DNA of 24,092 bases from Physocladia obscura. Taxonomy: Eukaryota > Chytridiomycota > Chytridiomycetes > Chytridiales > Chytriomycetaceae. This document shows, in pieces, positions 1 through 9,897 of the stretch. The stretch's first letter is position 1. Every line of letters starts with the position of its first letter. The notes beneath the pieces were generated by a model, which saw nothing but the letters and a program-made list of their open reading frames with translations, made no database searches and was not told the DNA's origin. The position numbers and the translations under genes are program-made. Where the stretch lies: positions 1 to 24,092 of the forward strand of contig JADGJH010000215.1 of NCBI GenBank assembly GCA_027596945.1. Direction: 5' to 3'.

Positions 1-604
1 GAATTAAATGAATGGAAGCCAGATTTGTGGGAAGAGTATTTCTATTATGTTGACATGCCCAAATCAAACTCACCAACATTTCCAGGAAATGGATTCATTT
101 GAGGTAACTATTCAAAAAAAAGATTTTGGCCAGCAAATCTACAAGAATAAAAAAATTTACCAAATGTTGTTGAATCCACTGAAGAAAATTGTCTGCTTTT
201 AGTGCTCCGCGTTTGATAGAAAATGACAAGTATCCCCTTAATGACAATGCACTTACTATTGAATCACCATGTCCACGAACAAATGGGCCCATATGCTCAG
301 ATTGAAGTCCAGCTCCGGAATAGCCGCATCTCCATTCTAATGTTTTCCTGTTCCCTGTAGCTTCAATGTGGCAAAAATTTTGCCTCTCAACTTTGTTATG
401 TTCTGCAGCTCAAACTGACAACTAAATTTGAGTCCAATAAAGAATATTATTGTATCAAGCAAAGAATATTAACGTATTTTTAAAAGTACCTGTTTGTGTG
501 AATGCCCAAGTCTTTGGAGCGTTCTCCAAATTGTGGAAACAGAGACAGACAATCTACATGACTGATATACTTGCTCCTGAAGTTCATCAAGATACCAATC
601 AGAT
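1..604 (-). pseudogene. Relic of an IS630/Tc1/mariner-like (DDE_3) transposase, cut by the window edge
   Basis: Read on the minus strand, about 600-491 encodes a helix-turn-helix-like stretch containing YLDELQEQ, then SVSVSTIWRTLQRLG. This is the pattern of the N-terminal DNA-binding part of fungal Tc1-like elements. Removing an intron-like segment at 489-422 (GTACTT donor, ATTTAG acceptor, 68 bp) joins HKQ to LSV.AAEHNKVERQNF, which also fits the family. About 292-165 then encodes RGHGDSIVSALSLRGYLSF and ADNFLQWIQQHL, matching the start of the DDE_3 nuclease domain (first catalytic Asp region not clearly seen). Stops and frame changes show it is dead. Family assignment comes from remembered motif patterns, not a search. 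The C-terminal catalytic part lies outside the window or is lost. Confidence 0.55.
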
Positions 605-2348
605 TGTAGTGTGAAGAGAGCTTTTATATGCTAAACATTGTTGAATAACAGTATTAAGAAATATATAGCTTACATTTAATATAGGTGTCTCCAGAGAATA
701 GCTCTGTCCTTGCTGCTATGCATATGGATTCCTGAGTGTTCCAAATATTCAAAAGTATCCATATGTTTGAGCAACCAAAGAACAATCCACAAATAAATGC
801 TTTGCCACAGACAATGCACCAAAGAATGGCATCTGGGTGTTGCTTGATGCCCATAATAAGTATTATTTGAAATTGAATCCAGTATCTCCACCAGTATCTC
901 CATCAGTACCAGTATTTCACCTGTATTTCTCTCCAGTATTTGACAAAATCAAAAAACAAAAAAATGCCATTTATTTTGTCTAACTCAATATTTTTGAAAA
1001 TAGCTGTAAATTCACTTGTGTGCTCTGGACAATTGCATGAACAATATGATCAAGTTCAGTCTGTCTTCCACAAAATAATTCAGCCAAAGCTCCAAAGTCT
1101 TGAATGCAGCTGTTGAAAGATTTATGATGTGCACTCATTTGTTTATATGTTTGTTGTGGCTGATGACCCCTTGAGTTTAGTAAATATCCACTTATCACCT
1201 CCATATCCTTTATCAGCAGCAACCATCTCCAATTTGCCAATATCATGTAGACTTATTTCATGTACCGTTTATAAGTCTGGATAATAACCAGCAGGAACTC
1301 TGGCAAATAATTTTTGATGTTCCAAAGGCTGTTGCAACTTGGTAACAATAGCTGGCACGTTCAAATTTATGACTGTCAAGTCCAGGGTCCCATGTCCAAG
1401 CTTCAGCAACTTTAATATCAAATCTATTCACATAGCATGATGGAGATTGAGTACTCCAATTTTTAAATTAATTTCTGAAGTGAATCTGAAAATAATTTTT
1501 TGTAAAAAAAAAAATTAAAAAAAAAAAAAAAGCAATATAAAAGTTTATGATGGAATAAAAAAAATACCAAATTCATGCCATAAAAACACTCAATAGCTTC
1601 TTTCAGTTTAAAAAATAGCAAAAGAAATACATGATAATATCAAATTAAGTGCAACAAAAATTGTATTGTTGAAAACTGCTAAAAAAATTGTCTCAGTCTC
1701 TGGACTTATGTGCCTGCTTTTGCTAAATAAGTGCAATTCCTGAAGCTTTTGAGATATGTAATCAACTGTCACTTGGACATTTAGTTGAAGTTCCAATTTA
1801 TTTAATAAAAATTAGCTTGTGGATGATGGAAGCAATAAAAGAATGACAAGAACATCACTGATGTGCAAGCATAATATCTTGCAGTTGGTCAGAGTCAGAT
1901 TGGCTTGCAGCATAACTACGCTGTAGTTCCCACAAATGTTAAGGGTATGGCAGTTTTTCATTTGATTCAATTTAAAAAGCATAAAAGAATCCATACTACT
2001 CACTTTGTGCTTCAGGTTTTCTATCATCAGATTTTTTGTGAGCACATTGCGTGGTAGATATTGTCAAATTTGACAACAAAGACCTCTTGAACAGTATGTG
2101 ACAAAGATTGCTGCATCTCTTGAGTGAAAGTTATGGTGGTTATTGCCAAGAGGTTATTAGCCAAACTGTCAGCTTGGGCTGTAGTTGTGATGACTGTTGC
2201 TTGTGTGCATGGTTTGATGGTTGTGGACTTTGCTGCTTCAGGTGATGGCACTTGTGGGTTCTCCAAGTCCAAAACAGATTTAATTTCCTACTGCAAATTT
2301 AAAGAAGTAATGTAATTCTATATGTCAGCAATATATTTGTTAATGCCA
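605..2348 (-). other. Decayed coding-like DNA, CpG-poor, no recognisable gene
   Basis: Only short minus-strand open stretches (about 60-90 codons) are present here, for example around 654-903, 980-1246, 1608-1796, 1812-2045 and 2027-2272. They are separated by stops and A/T runs such as 1503-1530. The 2027-2272 stretch is Thr/Ala/Gln-rich and coding-like (TTTAQADSLANNLLAITTIT). It may belong to the same broken gene as the coiled-coil fragment just upstream. CpG is scarce throughout. I recognise no family. Confidence 0.4.
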
Positions 2349-2702
2349 TCATGCCTGTAAATTGCATTTTCTGAGGTAGTCTCTCTGGGCATTCACTGAC
2401 ATCCATTCATATTGATTGCACTTGCCTATTTCTGCTTGGAAATCCATTTGCAAATGCTTCAGTTGCAATTGCCTTACTTCTGATGCTGGCATTCCTGCTG
2501 CCTGTTGCAATTTAGCAAAACAGGTTTTAGTTTTGTGGAACTGAGTCCTGGTAGTATTCAGCTGAAGGAAAAAGGTTCTTTCTGTCAGTTCTCTCTGAGC
2601 ATTCACTGCCACCTTTTCATATAGTGCAATCTTTTCTTGTGTCATTTTAAGTTCAACCTCTAACTTCACTAAACCCTCAGTCATGTTTTTGTTTTTCTTC
2701 AT
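2349..2702 (-). pseudogene. Fragment of a coiled-coil protein of unknown family
   Basis: This 117-codon open stretch is hydrophilic and heptad-like (VKLEVELKMTQEKIALYEKV), so a coiled coil is likely. It has an internal echo: EKVAVNAQRELTER near residue 30 and EWMSVNAQRDYLRK near residue 98. It sits in CpG-depleted decayed DNA with no promoter or continuation that I can establish. It is probably one exon of a degenerate element-borne gene. No family recognised. Confidence 0.4.
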
Positions 2703-2850
2703 TCACTAAAAACACCACCCATAGGACATGAGGTGGAGTTGCACCTACAGTTAAGGAATATTCAAGTTGTATTAAATAATGAATCCACAACTTTTTGTTG
2801 AAAGAAGACACTCGAATCACTTAAAAGAACAAAGAATGAAAAATTCTACT

Positions 2851-2876
2851 AAAATCCTTATCACATACAATCATAA
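2851..2876 (+). repeat. Copy 1 of a 26-bp dispersed exact repeat
   Basis: A 26-bp word beginning aaaatccttatc and ending caatcataa occurs here and again, identical and in the same orientation, at 8395-8420. Sequence on either side of the two copies does not match. It may be a conserved terminus or internal motif shared by two elements. Confidence 0.7.
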
Positions 2877-3600
2877 ACAGAAATTTGAACAAAACTTGGC
2901 CCAAATGCCAACAGATTTATAAAATAAGGTGAAGAAATCTAGTAAAAAGATACACAAATGGAAAAAAAAGAAAGAGTGAAGCAAAAAAAAGCTGAAGATA
3001 TGGTAAGAAAGGCTGTGTAAGTGGTTGAGAAAAAATGAAAGAAGATGTCATGGAATAGATAGTGAGAGCAGATGCTCCAAAAGAAGGTCTAAAAGCAGCA
3101 AATTTAATTTTCTGTGCTTAGGGTCATGAAAATACAATATACCTTAGAAAAATATTATGAACTTTTTTTCTAAAAATAACCAAGTTTGACATTGTGTTGT
3201 TTCATTATTAAATATGTCCTTTTTTAAAGTTATTATTAATTATTTGTTTGTGGTTTTATTTTTTGTTGAAATTTGCAAACAAACTTATCAAATGAAATAT
3301 GAACCATCTAAGTCATGTGCCTGCTGCAAGCTCTTGTAGAGCTCAGTGATTTCAGACCAGCACATAGATGTTTTTCTTCCAATCAAAATCAAACAAGTAA
3401 CCATCTTAATCACATCAGATCAGATCAATATGTTAACTGTTGTTTATGGGATTGAATACTTTGTCAGAAAGCTTTTTGCTATTTAATGGCCATTTCAGAC
3501 AGCACCCTCCACAGTATTTGGTTCAATTTAAAAAATCAGGATCTTCCCAGTTGATTGGCACTATGGGAACTATGGTGAAATTTGCTGAGTATTAACTGTG
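2877..3600. other. CpG-free decayed DNA, no gene recognised
   Basis: The first 200 bases are purine-rich on the plus strand. They read as a broken Lys/Glu-rich segment (KKERVKQKKAEDMVRKAV near 2960-3020). The remainder is AT-rich with stops in all frames. It may be the 5' part of the element whose relic lies at 3600-4460. Confidence 0.35.
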
Positions 3601-4460
3601 CCAGCTGTTGTCAAAACATTCATTGATCAATACAGCAAATCACATGATGACCTTGAAATTCCAAATAGTTGGTCAAAATCAGTTGGATAAAAATGTGAAA
3701 TACAACTGCCATCTGGAGTGACAAAAGGCAAGTTATTATTGATTTTTCAAAAATATATCTGGATATCAAGATTACAGATGTCTGCTTTAATCAAATCTAG
3801 AATGAAAATGTTCAAATATTATTATAGCAAAGCCTGGATCTGGTTTTTGTGACCTATACACACAATCATCAAATTCACCAAAATGTCAACTTGCATTAGA
3901 GAAGCACCTCTGATTAGCACATATTAAGCAATAATTTTATCAAAATGAAATATCACAAATTTTCACTGGTACAAATAAGTCAATTTATTGTTTTGATTTT
4001 TCTGAAAAATTCATGCTCCCACACTCGACAGTTCAACAAAATCAGCAATATTTTATGACATGTGAGAAAGTCTTGCCATTTTGAATTTGCAATGGCGATA
4101 ATCAGCAAGTTAATTACCATCTTGAAGATGGATCTATTCCAGCAGAAAAAGCTGCATTGTGAATTTAGTGATCAATTCCTGGAGAAGTTGAAGTGAACAA
4201 GCTACTAAATGGTCCAAAAATTTGAATTAATCTTTTGAAGCAAGGAGTCAGTGCTCAAGATGTTTGTAAAAATTATTTTAAGGAATTTACCATACAGCAC
4301 AGTATCTTCAAACTTGAGCCAACAATACCATCAGATGTGCAATTGGGGCAATTAAATGATGTAAAACAGAAGCTTGTTTTGCAAAATAAGCTATTATTTG
4401 CTCCCCATTTGAATTCAGCTTTTGAAAATTTAAAAAAAAAAATAATGAAAAATTGAAGAG
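3601..4460 (+). pseudogene. Relic of a transposon-type protein with a YSFDFAQ-like nuclease block
   Basis: On the plus strand, 3607-3690 reads VVKTFIDQYSKSHDDLEIP. 3947-4159 is one frame with a single internal stop, containing SIYCFDFSEKFMLPHS, then QQYFMTCEKV, then NQQVNYHLEDGSIPAEKAAL. This order resembles a protein family spread as repeats in early-diverging fungi and invertebrates, which carries a YSFDFAQ.V..P block, a YF.T..K block and QVN(Y/F)L.DE....GKGAN. The resemblance is from memory. Further on, 4235-4456 encodes a 73-residue hydrophilic stretch that may be its C-terminal side. Stops and frame changes show it is not functional. CpG is nearly absent. Confidence 0.4.
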
Positions 4461-4876
4461 TTGGCAAATAGGGAAAAAAAAATTTGAAAAGAAGTCCCTT
4501 GAAAATATCAATGCAAAAAACTGAGAAGATAAAAAAATATATGGTCAAATGAGTTTGAGAGTGGTGGTGATGAAAATGCAGGTCAAGAAGAGAATAACAT
4601 TGTTTAGGTTTAAAAGAAATATTTTTTTCATGTTCTTGTCAACATATCCTGAAATTTTCAAAGAAAATAAGAAAGAATACTTGAAAATAAGTACTTTGTA
4701 TTTGAGTCATGGTGAGTTATAAACTTTGAGTGAGGATTTTGGGAAATCTCTCAATGCAACGAATGGAAGAAATCAAATTTTTCTGTCTCAAATGTTCAAG
4801 ATTTTCCATCTTTTTTCTTATGTGCCTTTAAATTTCTACCTTTACTTCGTGATATTTAATATTCAGTAGAAAAGTC
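4461..4876. other. AT-rich intergenic sequence downstream of the mannanase gene
   Basis: A-rich runs and stops in all frames. CpG reappears from about 4760 onward, marking the change from decayed repeat to gene-flanking DNA. No gene seen. Confidence 0.5.
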
Positions 4877-4882
4877 TTTATT
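4877..4882 (-). terminator. Polyadenylation signal AATAAA of the mannanase gene
   Basis: Minus-strand AATAAA about 73 bases beyond the TGA stop at 4957-4955, in a U-rich 3' region. Position and sequence fit a canonical eukaryotic poly(A) signal. Confidence 0.6.
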
Positions 4883-4954
4883 TTTATCCCATAAGAGAAA
4901 ACAAAACCAAAAAACAGGGACGGAAATGAGAAAAAAAAGAAAGAAAACCAGGTT

Positions 4955-6122
4955 TCAACACGAATTCAATGCCTCAAGATCGGCAGAAAGCGGATCAATG
5001 ATTGTCGTAATGTCAGCAGAGTACAGCGTGTATCCATCATAATCAGCATAACTTGGCCCCGCTGCTGTCCAAAACTGCATCCCATTAATACCAGCAGCAA
5101 TACCTGTTGCATACCATGCCTGGTACGTTGCCTCTCTAGTTGTCTTATCGGTAACACCATACTCCTCCAGAATCCATGGTTTACCCACAGACTTTGCCGC
5201 AATTGCATGCGCGTTAATCCAATCATTTCCGTCATAAATTGCGCTCGACAATCCCCAAGAGCTCGGATATAAATGCGCAGTGCCATAGTCAATAGCCGAA
5301 AGCCCTAAATTGGTGGTGAAATTCAGGCCTGAGCTGGTGACGTAAATATACGCGTATTGATCGTCGCTGTACGAGTTTGCAACTGGTGCAACACCGAACC
5401 CTTCGTCGCCGGTAGAGACCATGTGCTTCGCGTCAATCGATTTGATGAATTTGCTGATTTCGTCGTACCAAGCCGTGATGTACGCCGAGTTGCAACCGGA
5501 GGAAGCAGGAAGGCCGCCGCTGCCGCCACAGCGCACTTCGTTTGCGACTTCCCAGGCGAAGATTGTTGGGTCGTCCTTGTACGCAATGCCTGTGACGGCA
5601 TTAACTCTGTTAACAATGTAGTTGATGTATGTTTTGAACGCCGTTTTGATTGTTTCGTTAGTAAAGAAATCATCGTGGTATGTTCCACCCAGTGCTTCTG
5701 TGTACACATCCATGCCACCGTAATCTGACCAGTTGTTTGTCAGTGTCAGTACAATCTTGATTCCCTGTTTAGCTGCAACTGAAAGCAAGTAGTCCAAATT
5801 CGTGAAGATTCCGGCTGACGGATTGACTGACACAGATGTTCCCGAAAATGTCAGAAGTTGGCCACCTTAAAATTCGTTATTACAAAGAGTGAGAGTCAGA
5901 ATGAAATAATTTACCTGGACAAGTAGACTCTTCACAGAAAGCCCATGTGCGGAGAATGTTGAATCCGGAATGATTGGCAAGCATGGCAAATTCTTCATCA
6001 ATCAACGCTTTCGTGTTGAATGCAAGCTGATACGAGTTTCCTCCACTAAAGTGCTTTTTGCATCCATTCAAAATGAATTGTCCTCCACTAGCCGAAACAA
6101 AACCAGTAGTTGTTGGAGCAGA

Positions 6123-6160
<38 letters not shown>

Positions 6161-6590
6161 TGGCGGTTGTGGTAGTAGTAGAAGGAGTAGTACTAGTGGT
6201 AGTAGTAGTTGTTGTGCTTGTGGGCTTTGTAGTTGTTGTTGTGGTTGTAGTTGTTGGAGTTGTAGTAGTGGTAGTGGTAGTAGGCTTCGTCGTAGTAGTT
6301 GTAGTTGTGGTGGAAGTGGTTGTCTGTTTGAGGAATTCACATTCCGGAAGACCAAAACAGAAAGGGAAAAAAAAAAAGCAAAGAAATAAAAAAATGTGTT
6401 AACATACCGAAGTAGAGGCAGTTCCTGGGATGCATTGAGAATAATATGGATTATAATCAATACAGTAGGAGCCAGATACGCAACATGTAGATCCAGTGAA
6501 TCCGATTCCCCCGCATTGGTAGTAAAGCAACGAGCAGGCTTGTGCGATCGAGACACCACTGAGACTGACCAAAAGTGTGCGAAATTGCAT
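4955..6590 (-). CDS. Secreted CBM1-GH5 endo-1,4-beta-mannanase, three exons
   Basis: Spliced model: 6590-6408, 6323-5915, 5865-4955; introns of 84 and 49 bp (GTATGT..ACAG; GTAAAT..TAAG). This gives 1503 nt and 500 aa with phases consistent throughout. Residues 1-18 form a signal peptide. Residues 19-56 are a fungal CBM1 ([14 protein letters not shown], then NPYYSQCIP) for binding crystalline polysaccharide. Residues 62-137 are a Thr-rich linker, and 138-500 the GH5 barrel. [11 protein letters not shown] (acid/base Glu307) and KPWILEEYG (nucleophile, probably Glu432) match the fungal beta-mannanase subfamily (GH5_7), as do NNWSDYGG and STGDEGFG. The enzyme should cleave internal mannan or glucomannan bonds outside the cell. 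An endoglucanase is the less likely alternative. The ATG is the only start that gives a signal peptide followed directly by CBM1. The coding sequence is clearly richer in GC and CpG than its flanks. Confidence 0.93.
6123..6158 (-). repeat. Trinucleotide microsatellite, 12 consecutive ACA (Thr) codons in the mannanase linker
   Basis: Perfect (TGT)12 on the plus strand, read as ACA x12 in the mannanase frame. It lies within a longer imperfect Thr tract spanning about 6100-6323 that also uses ACT, ACC and ACG. The unit length keeps the frame when the tract expands or contracts. Confidence 0.9.
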
Positions 6591-7143
6591 TATTTTCTTG
6601 TTGTTTGTTTTTCTTTTTTCTTTTTTTTCCTCTTTTACGGTCGCCCTTTTTTGAAACTAACTAAAAGAATCAGATGACCGGTTTTTGATCTGCGGTATCA
6701 AAATCTTGGCTTTAAAACAGAAATCAAGTTTTGTGATAACAGCGAAAGTTTAAATTAGATTGAAATTTTTAATATCGTTGCTTTTTGTCTTGTTATTCCT
6801 TAATTATTCGCAATATATTCTCGAATCATTGTATCTGCGTAGCCTCATTTTCTGAAATCACAAAGAAAATTCAATGGCTGGGGTCGGCAGAAAACAAAAT
6901 TTTAAAAATTCTTAAAATTTTTAATTTTTAATTTTTAATTTTTGATATCAATGTTTAGTATTGTTGACAAACTCCGTTGATTTCAAAAATAATTTGAATT
7001 TTTCTGTTCCAACTATCATTTAAAACTTTCGCTTAGTGGCACTGGAGTTGAAGTAATAATATTAAGAATAATATATTAAATATAGCATTAATTAACTAAT
7101 TTATTCACTTGGAACGATTGGTGACAGAGCCGTATGTTTTCAT
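6591..7143. other. Intergenic: mannanase upstream region and ADH-relic downstream region
   Basis: The 5' flank of the mannanase has an A/C-rich leader just before the ATG (minus strand) but no clear TATA box. The middle is AT-rich and holds the tandem repeat at 6916-6943. No gene seen. Confidence 0.5.
6916..6943 (+). repeat. Four exact tandem copies of AATTTTT
   Basis: 7-bp unit repeated four times without error, in AT-rich spacer between the mannanase and the ADH relic. Probably replication slippage. Confidence 0.85.
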
Positions 7144-7960
7144 TCAATTTTTCACAACTGCGTTTTTTTTCAAAGTTCCAGCCATGTCAAGGACAAATCG
7201 AAACTTGACATCACTTTATAGAACACGGTCATACCTTTCCCGTTTGATTAACACTGATTAGCTCAATATCACTGGTGATGTTCTTTCCACAAAATTCCAG
7301 CATTTCCTGAGTCTCTTTGATCCCACCAACCGCGCTTCCACCAATTTTGATTCTCTTTGGAATAAGTGCGAACGGAAAGAACCCCAATGGCTGTGGACTT
7401 GCCCCAACTAAAATCAGAGCACCGTTTGTTTCAGCAGACTGCACATGGTGCTTAGATCGTGTTCGGCAGAAACAATGTGGATAATGAAATTGAAAGACTT
7501 GCGGCGGCATTGAATGCTTCTTGGTCAGACGTGATGAGGACTTTTTTCGTGTCAAGTTTGAACGCGTCGTCGGTTTTGCCGACAGAACGCGAAAGAACAG
7601 TGACATTCGCGCCCAGAGCAACGGCGAACTTGACAGCTGTGAACAAAAGGGGGGAAGTTAGGATGTACGATATTTTAACAGGTTACCAAATGGACGCAAT
7701 ATATACCATGTGGCCCAGGCCACCAGGGCCAAGAACAGCAACAGAGTCGCCTTTCTTGACGCCAAAGTGCTGCATCGGCGACCAAACAGTAATGCCAGCA
7801 CAGAGAAGTGGTGCGGTTACAGCCAAATCGAGATTCGACGGAATTGACAGCACAAAATTCTCGTCAACTACAACAGCTTGCGAATATCCGCCGAGAGTGA
7901 AACCAAGCGGATTGTTAGGTGATGCTGAGCCGTACGTTCCCGTCATGCAACATTCAAAGG
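7144..7960 (-). pseudogene. Truncated, frameshifted NADP-type cinnamyl/zinc alcohol dehydrogenase
   Basis: The minus strand encodes [40 protein letters not shown] and [10 protein letters not shown] (the Rossmann GxGGLG motif). After an intron it continues AVKFAVALGANVTVLSRS, then GALILVGASPQPLG, GGIKETQEMLEFC, and finally DVKFRFVLDMAGTL before a stop at 7146-7144. This is the order of the cinnamyl-alcohol-dehydrogenase-like medium-chain ADHs (YahK/ADH6 type). The N-terminal half with the GroES-like fold and the first catalytic-zinc ligands is absent upstream of about 7960. Lesions: the intron ATG|GTATAT..CACAG joins exons one base out of frame; frame changes occur near 7512, near 7432 and near 7245; an in-frame TAA lies at 7218-7216. 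Base composition is gene-like and CpG is not depleted, so the decay looks ordinary and fairly recent. Sequencing error could explain single shifts but not the missing half. Confidence 0.88.
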
Positions 7961-8394
7961 CCACATTCAACACCACAATTAATGAACAAACCATTTCTGT
8001 CATGCAACAGAAGTTATGCAGACACAAAAACTGTAGAACTTTATGTGTTAAGGAAAATGGATTGAAAAAAATGATTTTTTCATTTTATTGGCTGTAGGAT
8101 ATTGGACAATGTAAATTGATGTGGAGAAATCAAAAATAGGGATGAAACAGCAGAAAGTTCAAAGTGGCTAAATGTGAAACAGAATAGAAGGAGTTTTCGG
8201 TTTCAGAAGTTGTTTCATGTTATTTGAAGGAATATAAAAGGGGAAATGTGTTATTAGTGTGATGTTTACAGTTTTCACTGAAACACACACAGGTATATTC
8301 TTTATTAAATAAACACGTACAGTTTTCACTGAAACACACACAGGGAGTTGCGTTTCATTTAACAATTGATAATAAAGAAAAGTGAATTTATCCA
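7961..8394. other. Spacer between the ADH relic and repeat-like DNA
   Basis: No ADH N-terminus is found here in any frame. The 11-base word gtcatgcaaca occurs at 7942-7952, next to the edge of ADH homology, and again at 7999-8009. This may mark the rearrangement that removed the 5' half. A 27-bp duplication follows at 8267-8344. Confidence 0.45.
8267..8344 (+). repeat. 27-bp direct repeat in two copies, 51-bp period
   Basis: An identical 27-base word (starting tacagttttcactg, ending cacacacagg) lies at 8267-8293 and 8318-8344. The 24-base spacer is unrelated. Only two copies are present. Confidence 0.85.
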
Positions 8395-8420
8395 AAAATC
8401 CTTATCACATACAATCATAA
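8395..8420 (+). repeat. Copy 2 of the 26-bp dispersed exact repeat
   Basis: Identical to 2851-2876. It lies almost exactly at the left edge of the CpG-free block that runs to about 12540, so it could be an element terminus. Confidence 0.7.
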
Positions 8421-9421
8421 TGTATATGGCAACAAATTGTGCTCATTTTGTACAATTAGGTTAAATAATTGACCTAAAAATATAATTTTTCTGCTAAGTT
8501 AATATTTCAACATCAAAATTGTACTTTTATTTTTAGGTGCAAACATGCTGAAATTGGAATAAAATCAAAGATGCAAGGGAAATTTTACTTCAAGTGAAGG
8601 TATTTAATTTTCTTTATTCAACTCACTCAACTTTTGATAAGCTCTTCCTTTTGCAACAGTGCAGACATGGACTTGTGTTAAATATTAGTCTAATTTGTTA
8701 GTTTATGCTTCTTGGTGCTCTTGGGAATCTCTTCTTCAACCCTTTCAACATTCCATTCATTGATTTTCTCAATTGAGCTTTTCAGTAAATATGTGCTAAT
8801 TTTGATATATATATTTTTGATGTTGCAAAATAAAAAAATCACTTCCTTATTCTCATTGTTTAATCCAGACTGAAATTAATATGATCATCATTGATGGTTT
8901 CTTGAATGAATGCTGCTTGCCCACAACTTAACTTCAATAAATCAGCTGGAGATTTATCTAATCTACCTTGACCACTAATTCAATTACACATATGTGTAAC
9001 TGAAGGGCAATCACTTGATTCAACAGAAATTCAACAGAATAATTTTTCTCACCAATACAATTTGTACTAAATGCAGCCCAGCCAACAAAAAGAACTGCAT
9101 TTGATCTGGCTGCCTCTAATATAATTTCATTGCATAGGAGCTTAAAATTCCATACATTTACCAGCAGTGGCAGAATTTCTTGCCAAGGCAGCCCTTGGCA
9201 ATGCAATTTATCACAACTTGTTATAGAAGTAAGTTTGGCACCAAATTATTTGATAATGTAGTTTTCAAGATCTTGAGCATATTGAATTCTATTTTTGTCT
9301 ACAATTCTGCTTTCATCTAAAGTTTGGTAAAAATTCCTCAGAAGTTCTTGGGAAATTTGTCAAGACCTTTGATTGCATCAATTATTTCTTCTGAAAAAGC
9401 CAATTTTCCAAGTTTTACATC
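8421..9421 (-). other. CpG-free decayed coding-like DNA
   Basis: Minus-strand stretches such as 9206-8958 (ILPLLVNVWNFKLLCNEII, AVLFVGWAAFSTNCIGEKN) look protein-like but are short and interrupted. They may be the C-terminal side of the unidentified coding region at 9422-11734. No CpG was seen in this stretch. Confidence 0.4.
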
Positions 9422-9796
9422 TTACACATCACAAGCAAACCATGCTTTATCCAGAACTTGCTCCAATGCAGTTTTAATTTCTTTATAGTTTGAGTCAGTC
9501 ACATGGTGAATTGTGTTTTTGGCAATCAGATGATCATAATCCAAATTTATGATTAATTTTTTTGTTTCATTTAGTGAATGTGGTATTGGATGATAAATGT
9601 CAACATTGAGTGTTGTTTTAGATTTGATTTTCAAACAGTTTTTTGCCAAATTGATTGAGAGCATTATATGGAGCAATGATGCTGAAAGAAATGCTGCAAA
9701 TGGTTCAGATGAAATACATTTTGATTGACAAGTGACCAAAGGAAATAGTAACTTGTTGGTCAGAATAAAGTTTTGATCAGCAGAATTAATTGTCAT
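9422..9796 (-). pseudogene. Unidentified coding fragment, probably part of a larger decayed gene
   Basis: An open stretch of 124 codons with ordinary protein composition (SEPFAAFLSASLLHIMLSIN; IYHPIPHSLNETKKLIINLD; NTIHHVTDSNYKEIKTALEQ). It ends at a stop, and similar coding-like sequence continues in another frame beyond it. It is separated from the 9898-10407 fragment by about 100 bases with stops. No family recognised. It lies wholly within CpG-free DNA, so it was probably mutated as a repeat. Confidence 0.4.
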
Positions 9797-9897
9797 AGTT
9801 TCTGTTTGAACAAGATCAAGTTAGTTCAAAAGATTGAAATAGTTGTGAACCAAAATTTTAAAATCTGGCAGAGAAAGTGATTTAATTTTTTTTAGCA

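Noticed and set aside
4273..4548. Phe-rich minus-strand membrane-like open frame
   Set aside because: Produced by A runs on the plus strand; overlaps the transposon relic and lacks any family feature.
5323..5728. Open frames on both strands inside the mannanase catalytic exon
   Set aside because: Shadows of the GH5 coding frame; no family motifs.
6058..6402. Plus-strand Val-rich, Cys/Ser-rich and minus-strand poly-Gln open frames
   Set aside because: They are other frames of the Thr codon microsatellite in the mannanase linker; only the Thr frame connects CBM1 and GH5 with matching intron phases.
7229..7660. Introns as the explanation for ADH frame changes
   Set aside because: Conserved residues continue directly across the frame changes near 7512 and 7432 with no room for an intron and no GT-AG pair.
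8267..8344. Possible CRISPR-like repeats
   Set aside because: Only two copies, eukaryotic context, no further array.
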